Source of the DNA: Acinetobacter terrae
GTDB taxonomy: Bacteria; Pseudomonadota; Gammaproteobacteria; Pseudomonadales; Moraxellaceae
Direction: 5' to 3'
NCBI RefSeq assembly: GCF_013004375.1
Contig: NZ_JABERI010000005.1
Coordinates: forward strand, 62,001 to 126,000
DNA length: 64,000 nt
Shown: one piece after another, positions 28,118 through 37,082 of the stretch
How the letters are laid out: each line of letters begins with the position of its first letter
Numbering within the stretch: the stretch's first letter is position 1
The notes under the pieces: model-generated
Told to the model about the DNA's origin: nothing
Database searches by the model: none
What the model saw: the letters and a program-made list of their open reading frames with translations, nothing else
Made by a program: the position numbers and the translations under genes

Positions 28118-29398
28118 TTATAAATACTGATCAATCACTGCAATATGCTTTGCTAACGAACCTGTATTTTTAAGCATAATCTGCTGTGCCTGTTGATTCA
28201 GTTGCTCTGCAGCCACGTAATCATTTAACAGTTCAATTAAAACTGTCGCTGCCTGCTCTGCATCATCGACAACTTTTACCCCATCCACTGCGACAAATTC
28301 ATCAACAATGGTCTGGAAGTTAAAGTAATTTTTACCTAAAACAGTCGGTACATTTAAGGCAATCGGCTCTAAAATATTATGCCCACCACCCGGTTCATTC
28401 AACGAACCACCGACAAAGCAGGCTTGACTTAAGGCGTACCACAGCCACATCTCGCCCATACTATCAGCTAGGTACACTTGGGTATGAGACTGAATAGACT
28501 CACCTAAACTACGACGGCTGGTTTTTAAATTCAGGCTTTCAGCAATCTGAAAAACCTCGTCAAAACGTTCCGGATGACGTGGCACTACAATCACTACAAT
28601 CTCTGGATGTTGCGTAAGATAAGGCTGTAACGCATTAAGTAATTTTTGTTCTTCTGGTGCATGCGTACTGGCAATGGTAATAATTTTACGTGGTGCTAAA
28701 TTCCAGTCTTGTTTCAGTTGCTGAGCCTGTTGGATAAAGCTTTCAGGTGCATGAATATCAAATTTAATACTGCCCAATACCTGACTTTTATTTTCAGGCA
28801 TGCCTAACTTGAGGAAACGGTCTAAAGTCGCCTGGTCTTGTGCCAGTAACTGGTCTAAGCCACTCAACATGCCTTGGCTAAGCGCATGAACTTTGCCGTA
28901 ACCTTTGGCTGATTTTTCCGAAAGACGGGCATTGATCAATAAGGATGGCACTTTAAATTGCTGAGCTTGATCAATTAAATTCGGCCAAATTTCAGTTTCG
29001 ACCAAAGCCAATAATTTTGGCTGATATTTTTGATAAAATGCCTGAACTAATTTTTTCTGATCGGCAGGTAAATACACTGCCTGAAACAAATGCTCATACG
29101 GTGCTTTTAAAAATAGTGATTTGGCACGAGCCTGTCCAGTCTTGGTGGTATTGGTCACTAAAACAGGATGACCCGATTTTAAATAGTGTTCGATTAAGGG
29201 TTGTGCCGCATTGGTTTCCCCCACCGACACCACATGAAACCAGATTGCTTTCAAATTTTTCGGCGTCTGAAATGGGCCAAAACGCTCAAGACACTCTTGT
29301 TGCAATTGCTCCACATTCAACGCACGTTTTTTGATCCGCCATTGATACAATGGTTTAATGATTGATAATGCTGCGTTGTACCAAAAAGGAGTAGCCAA
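28118..29398 (-). CDS. waaA: 3-deoxy-D-manno-octulosonic acid transferase WaaA
   Basis: A 426-residue GT30 glycosyltransferase that adds Kdo to lipid A precursor at the inner membrane. Visible are an N-terminal hydrophobic anchor (ALSIIKPLYQW), the acceptor-site FHVVSVGETNAAQPLI, VLVTNTTKTGQARA, ALVETEIWPNLI, and the nucleotide-sugar domain VPRHPERFDEV, GGSLNEPGGGHNILEP. The start is a TTG at 29398 with GAGG eight bases upstream; no ATG or GTG gives a family-like N-terminus, so TTG is accepted. It is a single gene here. Confidence 0.92.
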   Translation of the reverse strand: MATPFWYNAALSIIKPLYQWRIKKRALNVEQLQQECLERFGPFQTPKNLKAIWFHVVSVGETNAAQPLIEHYLKSGHPVLVTNTTKTGQARAKSLFLKAPYEHLFQAVYLPADQKKLVQAFYQKYQPKLLALVETEIWPNLIDQAQQFKVPSLLINARLSEKSAKGYGKVHALSQGMLSGLDQLLAQDQATLDRFLKLGMPENKSQVLGSIKFDIHAPESFIQQAQQLKQDWNLAPRKIITIASTHAPEEQKLLNALQPYLTQHPEIVVIVVPRHPERFDEVFQIAESLNLKTSRRSLGESIQSHTQVYLADSMGEMWLWYALSQACFVGGSLNEPGGGHNILEPIALNVPTVLGKNYFNFQTIVDEFVAVDGVKVVDDAEQAATVLIELLNDYVAAEQLNQQAQQIMLKNTGSLAKHIAVIDQYL

Positions 29399-29510
29399 AC
29401 AAGTTGCCTCAAATGATGTTCAATCGGCAAAATATAACAGAGCAGCCTCCACATGTTAATGAATTCTGCTCTGCTCAATGATTTATTCTGCTTTTGTTTA
29501 TGTATCCGGC

Positions 29511-30587
29511 TTAGCTTTCAGCCAACTGCTTATTTAAGAATGGATAGTCGATATAACCTTCTGCTACATCGGTTCCAATCATATTTTCAAACTTCAATTC
29601 ATTCAGTGGTTCATCTTCCACTAGACGTTCAAAAAGGTCAGGATTGGCAATATAAGCTTTACCAAACGATACCGCTTCCGCTTTGCATGAGCTCAATAAT
29701 TCAAGCGCATCTTCACGGCTTAAACGCATATTGGCAATATACGGCACACCATTTGAACGTGCTTTCATATCCAGACTGATGCTGTCATCGGCTAAATATT
29801 CACGGGTAAAGAAGAAGGCAATTTTACGTTTACCCAGTTCTTCCAGTGCATAACCAAATGTTTCTTTCGCATTGGCATCGCCCATATCATGCTCATCGCC
29901 ACGTGGCGCCAAATGCACACCGACACGACCTGCACCCCAGACTTCAATCAAGGCGTCAACCACTTCAAGCAGGAAACGTGCACGGTTTTCAACAGAACCA
30001 CCATAAAGATCGGTACGTTTATTGGTTGAACTTTGCAAGAATTGGTCAATCAGATAACCATTGGCAGCATGCAGTTCCACACCGTCAAAACCAGCAGCTT
30101 TGGCACAAATCGCAGACTGTTTATATTGCTCGGTAATGCTCTGAATTTCTGAAATTTCCAGTGGACGTGGCACCACAAATTCACGCTTTGGACGCAGTAA
30201 GCTGACATAACCGGCCTGCTTGACATCACTGGCAGAAACAGGCGTTTCACCGTTTAATAAATCAGGATGTGATACACGCCCCACATGCCACAATTGCGCC
30301 ACGATCAAACCGCCTTTGGCATGCACAGCTTGCGTTACCAGCTTCCAGCCTTCTACTTGCGCATTGCTAAATAAGCCAGGCGTTTTTTCATAACCATTGG
30401 CTTCTTCAGAAATTACGGTTGCTTCTGAAATGATTAAACCTGCGCTAGCACGTTGTGCATAGTACTGCGCCATCATTGCGGTCGGTACACGATCTGCTGT
30501 GGCACGACTACGCGTTAATGGTGCCATCACGACACGGTTTTTGAGTTTAAGTTCACCAAATTGAATCGGTGTTGAAAAATCTGTCAT
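29511..30587 (-). CDS. Old Yellow Enzyme family alkene reductase
   Basis: A 358-residue FMN-binding TIM-barrel ene-reductase (NemA/XenA-like). Motifs include KNRVVMAPLTRSRA, AGLIISEATVIS, AQLWHVGRVSH, GFDGVELHAANGYLIDQFLQ (the catalytic H-x-x-N variant) and GGSVENRARFLLEVVD. Such enzymes reduce activated alkenes, nitro compounds or nitrate esters with NAD(P)H. The ATG at 30587 has AGAGGA upstream; the TTG one codon earlier is less likely. The adjacent ArsR regulator on the same strand, 38 bp upstream, may control it. Confidence 0.87.
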   Translation of the reverse strand: MTDFSTPIQFGELKLKNRVVMAPLTRSRATADRVPTAMMAQYYAQRASAGLIISEATVISEEANGYEKTPGLFSNAQVEGWKLVTQAVHAKGGLIVAQLWHVGRVSHPDLLNGETPVSASDVKQAGYVSLLRPKREFVVPRPLEISEIQSITEQYKQSAICAKAAGFDGVELHAANGYLIDQFLQSSTNKRTDLYGGSVENRARFLLEVVDALIEVWGAGRVGVHLAPRGDEHDMGDANAKETFGYALEELGKRKIAFFFTREYLADDSISLDMKARSNGVPYIANMRLSREDALELLSSCKAEAVSFGKAYIANPDLFERLVEDEPLNELKFENMIGTDVAEGYIDYPFLNKQLAES

Positions 30588-30625
30588 CAAGCAATCCTCT
30601 TACAGCTTTCTTGGACTGATTTAGT

Positions 30626-30928
30626 CTAAAGCGCGTGCTGTAAATGTTGTAAAAATTCTTGGATCAGTGCTTCATTACGCGAGAAATAAGACCATTGCCC
30701 ATATTTGGTCACATGAATCAGTCCTGCCTGCTGCAGAACAGATAAATGATTGGACATGGTCGATTGAGAGATATCGGCAATTTTTTCCATCTGCCCTGCG
30801 CACACGCCACGACTAAAATCATTTCCACATTCATCAGCGGAAATGTAGCGCTCAGGTTCTTTTAAACATTGCAGAATCTGACGTCTAATCGGGTTGGCTA
30901 AGGCTTTATAAATTGCTTCTGTGTCCAT
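30626..30928 (-). CDS. ArsR family transcriptional regulator
   Basis: A 100-residue winged-helix repressor. The opening YKALANPIRRQILQCLKEPE and the recognition helix region ISQSTMSNHLSVLQQAGLIH are typical of ArsR/SmtB. It has three cysteines (near positions 22, 34 and 43), two of them in a loop CGNDFSRGVC. They might sense thiol-reactive chemicals, since no classic metal site such as ELCVCDL is present. It lies directly upstream of the ene-reductase gene on the same strand, an arrangement usual for regulators of electrophile-detoxifying enzymes. The inducer is inference. Confidence 0.85.
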   Translation of the reverse strand: MDTEAIYKALANPIRRQILQCLKEPERYISADECGNDFSRGVCAGQMEKIADISQSTMSNHLSVLQQAGLIHVTKYGQWSYFSRNEALIQEFLQHLQHAL

Positions 30929-31120
30929 CTCATTTCACTCATGTCATGATCAGCACCTTACCTAGAGTCATTATATCTATTTTTTACGATATTAATATCG
31001 ATATTTTTCGATACAATGATTCATTTTGTAAACTGCTGCAATTTTGTACAACTTTACTCTATTCTAACATTGTCTGATTATTGAGTTTGATTAACTCGAA
31101 TAACCAAATTTTAAAGCTAA

Positions 31121-31147
31121 AAAAACAGAGGACTCGCCTCTGTTTTT
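31121..31147 (-). terminator. Terminator of prfB
   Basis: Eleven-bp stem AAAAACAGAGG / CCTCTGTTTTT with a 5-base loop, 13 bp beyond the prfB stop on the minus strand. Confidence 0.85.
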
Positions 31148-31159
31148 CAAGCAATAAAC

Positions 31160-32255
31160 TTATAAACCTTGTTTTAAACTGGCTTCGATAAATTTATCCA
31201 AATCGCCATCCAGTACTGCACCAGTGTTCGAACTTTCCACACCAGTACGCAAATCTTTAATGCGTGAATCATCCAGTACGTATGAACGAATCTGGCTGCC
31301 CCAACCGATATCGGACTTGGTATCTTCCAGTGCTTTTGCAGCATCATTACGAATTTGCATTTCACGTTCATACAGTTTTGCACGTAACTGTTTCCATGCA
31401 TGGTCACGGTTGGCGTGTTGTGAACGCTGGTTCTGACAAGCCACCACAATACCTGTTGGCGCATGGGTTAAACGTACCGCAGAATCGGTTTTGTTAATAT
31501 GCTGACCACCCGCACCCGAGGCACGATACGTATCGGTACGAACATCTGCAGGATTGATATCAATTTCAATGTTGTCATCGACTTCAGGCGACACAAACAC
31601 TGCAGAGAATGAAGTATGACGACGGTTACCCGAGTCAAATGGCGATTTACGCACTAAACGGTGTACACCTGATTCGGTACGTAACCAACCATAGGCATAT
31701 TCACCATCTACACGAATGGTTGCCGATTTAATTCCGGCAACATCACCGTCCGATTCTTCCATTAATTCTGCTTTAAAACCGTGACGTTCAATCCAGCGCA
31801 TATACATACGAAGCAACATGGATGCCCAGTCTTGTGCTTCTGTACCACCCGAACCGGCCTGAATTTCCACATAACATGGGTTCGGATCCATCGGGTTACT
31901 GAACATACGACGGAATTCCAGTTTTGCCAATTCCGATTCAGACGCATCTAATTCTGCTTGTACATCTACAAGCAAGCTTTCGTCATCTGCTTCAACCGCT
32001 AAATCAAGTAACGCCTGCGCGTCTTCAAGCTGCGTTGATAGACCTTCAAGTACGTTTAATACATTTTCAAGCTCGCCTTTTTCTTTGGCCATCGCTTGCG
32101 CACGACTTTGGTCATTCCAGATCGCTGGATCTTCTAACTCGCGGAGAACCTCTTCTAAACGCTCTTTTTTCAGATCGTAGTCAAAGATACCCCCGTAGTG
32201 TTTGACCACGTTCGTTTAAGTCTTTTAGCTGTAATAGATAGGGATTAATTTCCAC
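31160..32255 (-). CDS. prfB: Peptide chain release factor 2 (programmed frameshift)
   Basis: RF2 releases finished peptides at UAA and UGA codons. The gene is read in two frames: 24 codons from a GTG at 32255 (encoding [19 protein letters not shown]...) reach CTT TGA, then a +1 shift continues [12 protein letters not shown] to the stop at 31160, giving 364 residues, the family length. The main frame has the stop-codon recognition [13 protein letters not shown] and the catalytic GGQ in [22 protein letters not shown] before the GTG is a plausible ribosome binding site. A terminator follows. A simple ORF call starting at 32209 misses the first exon-like segment. Confidence 0.95.
32180..32195 (-). 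promoter_or_regulatory. RF2 autoregulatory +1 frameshift site
   Basis: On the minus strand GGGGG (32194-32190), an internal Shine-Dalgarno-like stimulator, is followed by TAT and then CTT TGA C (32186-32180). Slow termination at this UGA when RF2 is scarce lets the ribosome slip forward one base. This is the classic prfB arrangement and is intact. Confidence 0.95.
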
Positions 32256-32434
32256 GATATTCTCTCAAACAAAATTTAAGTTTAAATAGCCGGCAATTAT
32301 ATCACAGAGCATGGATGCAATTTTAGAGGGCATAGGTGCAATAACAGTTGACCAAAATGTCTTTTTTATAAACAATGTGCATGTTTTTTAAGCATTATTA
32401 CGATTTTTTAACAACAATAACCTTTGGGGATTTT

Positions 32435-33247
32435 ATGAAACGCACTCTATTAGCGCTTGGTCTTGCTGCAATTTCTTCTTCAAGTTTTGCTTATAATGCT
32501 CAATTAGATGGTGGTTTTACTTACACTGATCATGATGATAATTTTACCGATACAGACAATCAGTTTGAGCTAAAAGGCACTTTTTACTTCAATCCTGTTG
32601 CTACTAAAAATGCACCTCTTAATGAAGCCGCATTTTTAGGTCATAACAGCAATGCTTATCTTGGCTACACCTATAACTACTTAGAAAGCAAACCGATTTT
32701 AGCTACAAAATTTGAAGCTGACTTACATACAATTTATGGTGGAATCGAATATTTTGTTGAGCAGTTCTACTTAAATGGTGAGTTAGGTTTTGGTCAGAGT
32801 GAAATCAAAGCGACCTCTCCTGTAGGGAGTGAGACTAACGATTCTGATGTTACAACTTATCGTGCATTAGCCGGTTATATGCCTTTATCTAACCTATTAT
32901 TAGCTGCAGGTATTGATGGCTATCAAGGTGATGGTAACTTGGAAGACAACCGCTTCGCAGTACGTGCAAAATACGTAGCGCCTATGGGCCAAGGTCAGTT
33001 TGTGAATGTAGAAGCTGACGGCGCATTTGGCGATGAAGATGAAGTGACCATTGCTGCAGACTACTATTTCGACCAAGCTTTTAGCTTAGGCGCGGCTTAT
33101 AACATTGAAGATGATGGCGAAGACGATGTTGATTTTTTCTCCATTCGTTCTAAATATTTCATTAATTCTAACTTTGCAGTGGGTGGAGAAGTTGGTTTTG
33201 GTGATGATGTTCAAGCATTCAATATCAATGCAACTTATCGTTTTTAA
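32435..33247 (+). CDS. Omp33-36-like porin, tandem copy 1
   Basis: A 270-residue outer-membrane barrel paralogous to Omp33-36. The signal peptide MKRTLLALGLAAISSSSFA precedes YNAQLDGGF. The family block GTFYFNPVATKNAPLNEAAF is present with N in place of A in P-L-A-E. It ends in TYRF with the terminal phenylalanine assembly signal. Very acidic loops (repeated D and E) are notable. The ATG at 32435 has GGGGA upstream; the longer frame from 32375 is not plausible. A promoter TTGACC (32348-32353) with AACAAT 17 bases on precedes it. The substrate is unknown. Confidence 0.8.
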   Translation: MKRTLLALGLAAISSSSFAYNAQLDGGFTYTDHDDNFTDTDNQFELKGTFYFNPVATKNAPLNEAAFLGHNSNAYLGYTYNYLESKPILATKFEADLHTIYGGIEYFVEQFYLNGELGFGQSEIKATSPVGSETNDSDVTTYRALAGYMPLSNLLLAAGIDGYQGDGNLEDNRFAVRAKYVAPMGQGQFVNVEADGAFGDEDEVTIAADYYFDQAFSLGAAYNIEDDGEDDVDFFSIRSKYFINSNFAVGGEVGFGDDVQAFNINATYRF

Positions 33248-33275
33248 TTGAAAAACAAGCACTAAAATGAATACT

Positions 33276-33306
33276 AAAAAGCACGCTCAATTGAGGGTGT
33301 TTTTTT
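33276..33306 (+). terminator. Terminator of porin copy 1
   Basis: Stem CACGCTC / GAGGGTG (one mismatch) with AATT loop and a T run on the 3' side. Confidence 0.7.
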
Positions 33307-33487
33307 ATGGTTAACTCATTATTATGTTACAAAATACTTAAAATTTTATTAAAAATTCACATAAATCCATAAACTCTCCATAATTTTAATAAAACAAAAC
33401 ATTTTAATATTTATATAATTTACAATAACTTAAAATTATTCACTTACACAACATTACGTTAGAAACATTTCTATAACTCTGCAATGA

Positions 33488-33529
33488 TTGACCTACCTCA
33501 AATTTAATCTAGACTAAAAGTTGTAACAA
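33488..33529 (+). promoter_or_regulatory. Promoter of porin copy 2
   Basis: TTGACC (33488-33493), 16-base spacer, TAGACT (33510-33515), followed by TTGTAACAA (33521-33529), the reverse complement of the 9-mer at the Omp33-36 promoter. Confidence 0.5.
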
Positions 33530-33571
33530 AAAATGTATTAATTTTAACCATAAATTTGAGGGGTAGTATCC

Positions 33572-34360
33572 ATGAAAAAATTAGCCATTGCTTCAGCACT
33601 TCTTTCTGCTCTAGCAGTAACAGGTACAGCAAATGCATACCAAGCCGAAGTAGGCGCAGCAGCCGCTTACGTTGATCCAGATAATGGTGGTTCAGGTAGT
33701 GCTTTTGGTGTAGATGGTACTTATTACTTCAACCCCGTTCAAACTCGTAATGCCCCACTTGCAGAAGCAGCATTCCTTGACCGTGCAAGTAACGTCAATG
33801 TCCAAGCAACTTTTGCTGATCGTGGTGATTTAGATAGCAACACTTATGGTATAGGTGCAGAGGTTTTCGTACCCAATTCTGACTTTTATTTAAGCGGTAA
33901 TATCAGTCAAAATGAAACAGAACGTTTCAATGTACTGGGTCAAAAATATGACTTTGATACCACTTACTATGCCGCTGAAGTCGGTTACCTTCCAGCTCCT
34001 GGCCTATTGATTGCCGCTGGTCTTAAAGGTTATGACAACGACAATGATGATGGTGTAGATCCAACACTTCGTGCCAAATATGTAACTACCTTAAGTAATG
34101 GTAAAGACATCAACCTAGAAGCTGGTGCTGCATTTGGTGATCTAGATGAATACAATCTTGCTGCAGATTACTTTATTGATAAAACACTCAGTGTTGGTGC
34201 TGACTACCACAACAATGACTTAACTGATCAAAGTGAATTTGGCATTAATGCACGTAAATTCATTAACCAACAGGTCAGCCTTGAAGGTCGTGTTGGTTTC
34301 GGTGAAGTTGGTAACAATGACTACAACTCGTTTGGTGTAGCTGCGAAATATCGCTTCTAA
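33572..34360 (+). CDS. Omp33-36-like porin, tandem copy 2
   Basis: A 262-residue barrel protein. The signal peptide MKKLAIASALLSALAVTGTANA is followed by YQAEVGAAAAYVD. The family block YYFNPVQTRNAPLAEAAFLD is at about residues 51-70, and the last residues are AKYRF. GAGGGG stands 7-12 bases upstream of the ATG. It has its own promoter and a UUCG-loop terminator, so each tandem copy is an independent transcription unit. Loops differ strongly from its neighbours, suggesting different substrates or surface exposure. Confidence 0.8.
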   Translation: MKKLAIASALLSALAVTGTANAYQAEVGAAAAYVDPDNGGSGSAFGVDGTYYFNPVQTRNAPLAEAAFLDRASNVNVQATFADRGDLDSNTYGIGAEVFVPNSDFYLSGNISQNETERFNVLGQKYDFDTTYYAAEVGYLPAPGLLIAAGLKGYDNDNDDGVDPTLRAKYVTTLSNGKDINLEAGAAFGDLDEYNLAADYFIDKTLSVGADYHNNDLTDQSEFGINARKFINQQVSLEGRVGFGEVGNNDYNSFGVAAKYRF

Positions 34361-34382
34361 TCACTTCTTAAACCATTTTCAT

Positions 34383-34413
34383 AAAATGGCCCATCTTCGG
34401 ATGGGCCATTTTT
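34383..34413 (+). terminator. Terminator of porin copy 2
   Basis: Thirteen-bp stem starting AAAATGGCCCATC, capped by a stable TTCG tetraloop, and ending in a T run. Confidence 0.92.
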
Positions 34414-34450
34414 TTGCTCTAAAATAAAGCATTTAGGTGTTTTTTGCACA

Positions 34451-34487
34451 TTGACGAGGCGAATATAAACTGTACAATTTGTTACAA
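34451..34487 (+). promoter_or_regulatory. Promoter of porin copy 3
   Basis: TTGACG (34451-34456), 16-base spacer, TACAAT (34473-34478), immediately followed by TTGTTACAA (34479-34487), the same 9-mer found at the Omp33-36 gene. Confidence 0.55.
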
Positions 34488-34533
34488 CTGTTCATGAAGC
34501 AGTCATATTTTTATAACAAAGAGAGAAATCTAA

Positions 34534-35334
34534 ATGCTTAAAAAACTTGCTCTTGCTACAGCACTTCTTGCCAGCCTAGGGACTGCACATGCTTACCAAG
34601 CCGAAATTAATGCAGGATATGAAAACACTGATATTGAGAATTTAGGTGATTTAGACACCGTTTTTATTAATGGTAAATATTATCTCAATGGGGTTCAGGT
34701 AAAAAATGCTCCGTTAGCAGAAGCCGCATTCTTAAGTAAAGCCAGCAATATAGGTCTTGGGTATGCTAATGCAAGTGGCGACGGAGATGAGGATATTGAT
34801 GCAATTGGGATCAACGGCGAGTTTTTTATTCCAAATACACAATTTTATGTAAGCGCTGCTCTTAACCAAGTCGATTTTGGTGATGAAGATAATACCGGTT
34901 ATGCTTTTGAAGTCGGTTACTTACCGGTTGATGGTTTATTATTAGCTGTTGGGGCAGCTAATGAAAATGTAGATCCTGTACAAGTTGCTAACTATGGATT
35001 TACTACAAATCTTTTAAATGCTGTAACAGTAGGTGAAGATACTGCTGTGTCTTTACGTGCCAAATATGTGACTTTAATTGGTAATCACCATGCCAGTTTT
35101 GAAGGTATCTCATATATTGGTGATGAAACTACTTACCGTTTGGGCGCAGACCTTTATATCGATCCGACATTAAGCGTAGGTGTATCAATTGCTGATTCTA
35201 CTGCTGATGAGTCAGATACTCTTTTTGGTGTTCGTGCTCAGAAATTCTTTACTCCTGCTATTGCGGCTGGTGTGAACTATACAACTACTGATGGTGCTGA
35301 CTCTTTTGGTATTAACGGTACATTCCGCTTTTAA
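34534..35334 (+). CDS. Omp33-36-like porin, tandem copy 3
   Basis: A 266-residue barrel protein. The signal peptide MLKKLALATALLASLGTAHA is followed by YQAEINAGYEN. The family block KYYLNGVQVKNAPLAEAAFL is present and the protein ends GTFRF. AGAGAGAA lies upstream of the ATG. It closes the tandem array and is separated from recJ by a symmetric terminator. Divergence between the three copies is large, so the duplications are old. Confidence 0.8.
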   Translation: MLKKLALATALLASLGTAHAYQAEINAGYENTDIENLGDLDTVFINGKYYLNGVQVKNAPLAEAAFLSKASNIGLGYANASGDGDEDIDAIGINGEFFIPNTQFYVSAALNQVDFGDEDNTGYAFEVGYLPVDGLLLAVGAANENVDPVQVANYGFTTNLLNAVTVGEDTAVSLRAKYVTLIGNHHASFEGISYIGDETTYRLGADLYIDPTLSVGVSIADSTADESDTLFGVRAQKFFTPAIAAGVNYTTTDGADSFGINGTFRF

Positions 35335-35352
35335 TCTGAGTGATTAGAAGTC

Positions 35353-35380
35353 AAAAAACCGCTCAAATGAGCGGTTTTTT
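35353..35380. terminator. Bidirectional terminator, porin copy 3 / recJ
   Basis: Perfect 12-bp stem AAAAAACCGCTC / GAGCGGTTTTTT with AAAT loop. The recJ stop codon (35379-35381) overlaps its right end. Confidence 0.9.
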
Positions 35381-37082
35381 ATTGTTCCAAATGCATGATA
35401 CGCATTTGTAAACTGACATTGCCATTAAATTCATTTTTATCGAGTTCATAGACCAGTCGAACACTCTCTTGCATGGCATCAAACTCAAATTTCTCACTGG
35501 CATTAAAGGCAATCGCTTCTACAATTTGTCCATTTTCTAAAGCCAAACGCAGTTTTAAATGGATTTCTTTCAACCAGCGATAATCTAAAACTTTGAATAC
35601 ACCTTCAAAAATCGGCGATGGAAATTTTTGTCCCCATGGGGTTAAATTTTGAAGCAGATCAACTGTATCAATTTGAAAAGTTGCCGTCGGTAATTCACCA
35701 TCCGTCCATAAAGTGGCATGAAACAGCGATTCATCCATAGTCGAGATCAGCTGCTCAAAAGCCTGTTTAAATTCTTCAAAATGCTGTTTCTGGATAGTTA
35801 AACCAGCTGCCGCGGCATGTCCACCAAAGTGGCTGACCAAATGCGGATGTTGTTCTGCAATTAGTTCAATCGCATCTCGAATATGAACACCATCAATTGA
35901 ACGTGCAGAACCTTTGATATGAATACCATCATCATCAGCCGCAAAAACGATGCTCGGACGATGAAATTGTTCTTTCAGACGACCCGCAACAATACCAATC
36001 ACGCCCTGATGCCAATGTGGTTCAAACAGAATTAAAGCTGCAGGTAAATCTGCCTGATCTAATTGTAAGGTTGCCAATTCAGATAAAGCCTCTTGCTTCA
36101 TCTGCGCCTCAACTTGGCGACGCTCAACATTTAACTGATTCAACTGCTGTGCCAATGGATAGGCAGTTTGCATATCTGTCGCCATGAGACATTCAATACC
36201 AATGTCCATGGTTTCCATACGCCCAGCCGCATTAATCCGTGGACCAAGTACAAAACCTAAATCTTGGGCTTTGAGTTGAGACGGTTCTCGTCCTGCAATA
36301 TCCAGTAAAGCACTAATCCCTGCACGACATTGATTTTGCTGAATCCGTTTAACCCCGGCATCCACCAAGATCCGGTTGTTATAATCCAGACTTGCAACGT
36401 CTGCATAAGTACCCAGTGCAACCAGGTCTAAATACTGGGCCACCTTGGATGTCGATTTTCCTGATTTACTTCGGTGACTCGACAGGTTGGCAAGCAAGTA
36501 AAAAGCAACCCCCACTCCAGCCAAAGCCTTACTTGGAAAATCGCAACCCAATTGATTTGGATTGACAACAGCTTCGGCTTTAGGGATTTCCTTGGTGGTC
36601 AGATGGTGATCGGTAATAATCACCTGCATACCATGTGCTTGGGCTTGCTCTACACCCGCATGACTGGAAATACCGTTATCGACCGTTATCAGCAGATCTG
36701 GCTGATAGCGGGTAAAAGCCAAATCTGCAATTTTGGGTGTTAAACCATAGCCATATTTAAAACGATCTGGAACCAAATATTCAACATTGGTGTCCATGTC
36801 TCGTAAAGCTAACACCATTAATGCAGTACTGGTCGCACCATCTGCATCATAATCGCCAACAATGACTATTTTCTTATTTTCATCAATGGCTTGATCCATA
36901 ATTTGAATGGCTTGTTCTAAACCTTTCATATTGGGAGCAAGTAAATGTTTCAGTTTAAGTTCGAGTTCTTGTTCGGATTGCACACCACGGCGCGCTAAAA
37001 TTTGCGCAATAAAGGGCGACACGCCCTGAATATTTTCAGGGCGTGTAATAAAAGGTCGTTGCTGAATCAGTGTTTTTGGCAT
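35379..37082 (-). CDS. recJ: Single-stranded-DNA-specific exonuclease RecJ
   Basis: A 567-residue DHH-family 5'-3' exonuclease acting in recombination and mismatch repair. The metal-binding motifs are VIVGDYDADGATSTAL (motif I), LLITVDNGISSHAG (motif II), VIITDHHLTTKEIP (the DHH motif), VALGTYADVASL (motif IV), and in the DHHA1 part SHFGGHAAAAGLTI. Length and motifs are complete. The ATG at 37082 touches the pdxH stop directly, so glmM-pdxH-recJ is a compact operon. Confidence 0.95.
   Translation of the reverse strand: MPKTLIQQRPFITRPENIQGVSPFIAQILARRGVQSEQELELKLKHLLAPNMKGLEQAIQIMDQAIDENKKIVIVGDYDADGATSTALMVLALRDMDTNVEYLVPDRFKYGYGLTPKIADLAFTRYQPDLLITVDNGISSHAGVEQAQAHGMQVIITDHHLTTKEIPKAEAVVNPNQLGCDFPSKALAGVGVAFYLLANLSSHRSKSGKSTSKVAQYLDLVALGTYADVASLDYNNRILVDAGVKRIQQNQCRAGISALLDIAGREPSQLKAQDLGFVLGPRINAAGRMETMDIGIECLMATDMQTAYPLAQQLNQLNVERRQVEAQMKQEALSELATLQLDQADLPAALILFEPHWHQGVIGIVAGRLKEQFHRPSIVFAADDDGIHIKGSARSIDGVHIRDAIELIAEQHPHLVSHFGGHAAAAGLTIQKQHFEEFKQAFEQLISTMDESLFHATLWTDGELPTATFQIDTVDLLQNLTPWGQKFPSPIFEGVFKVLDYRWLKEIHLKLRLALENGQIVEAIAFNASEKFEFDAMQESVRLVYELDKNEFNGNVSLQMRIMHLEQ

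Larger units (their letters stand above)
33248..33571. other. Intergenic region between porin copies 1 and 2
   Basis: About 320 bp, very A+T-rich. The first part has the terminator of copy 1 (33276-33306); the last 90 bp hold the promoter of copy 2. Nothing else is seen. Confidence 0.6.

Noticed and set aside
29453..29779. A 108-codon plus-strand frame
   Set aside because: Antisense overlap with the Old Yellow Enzyme gene; no support.
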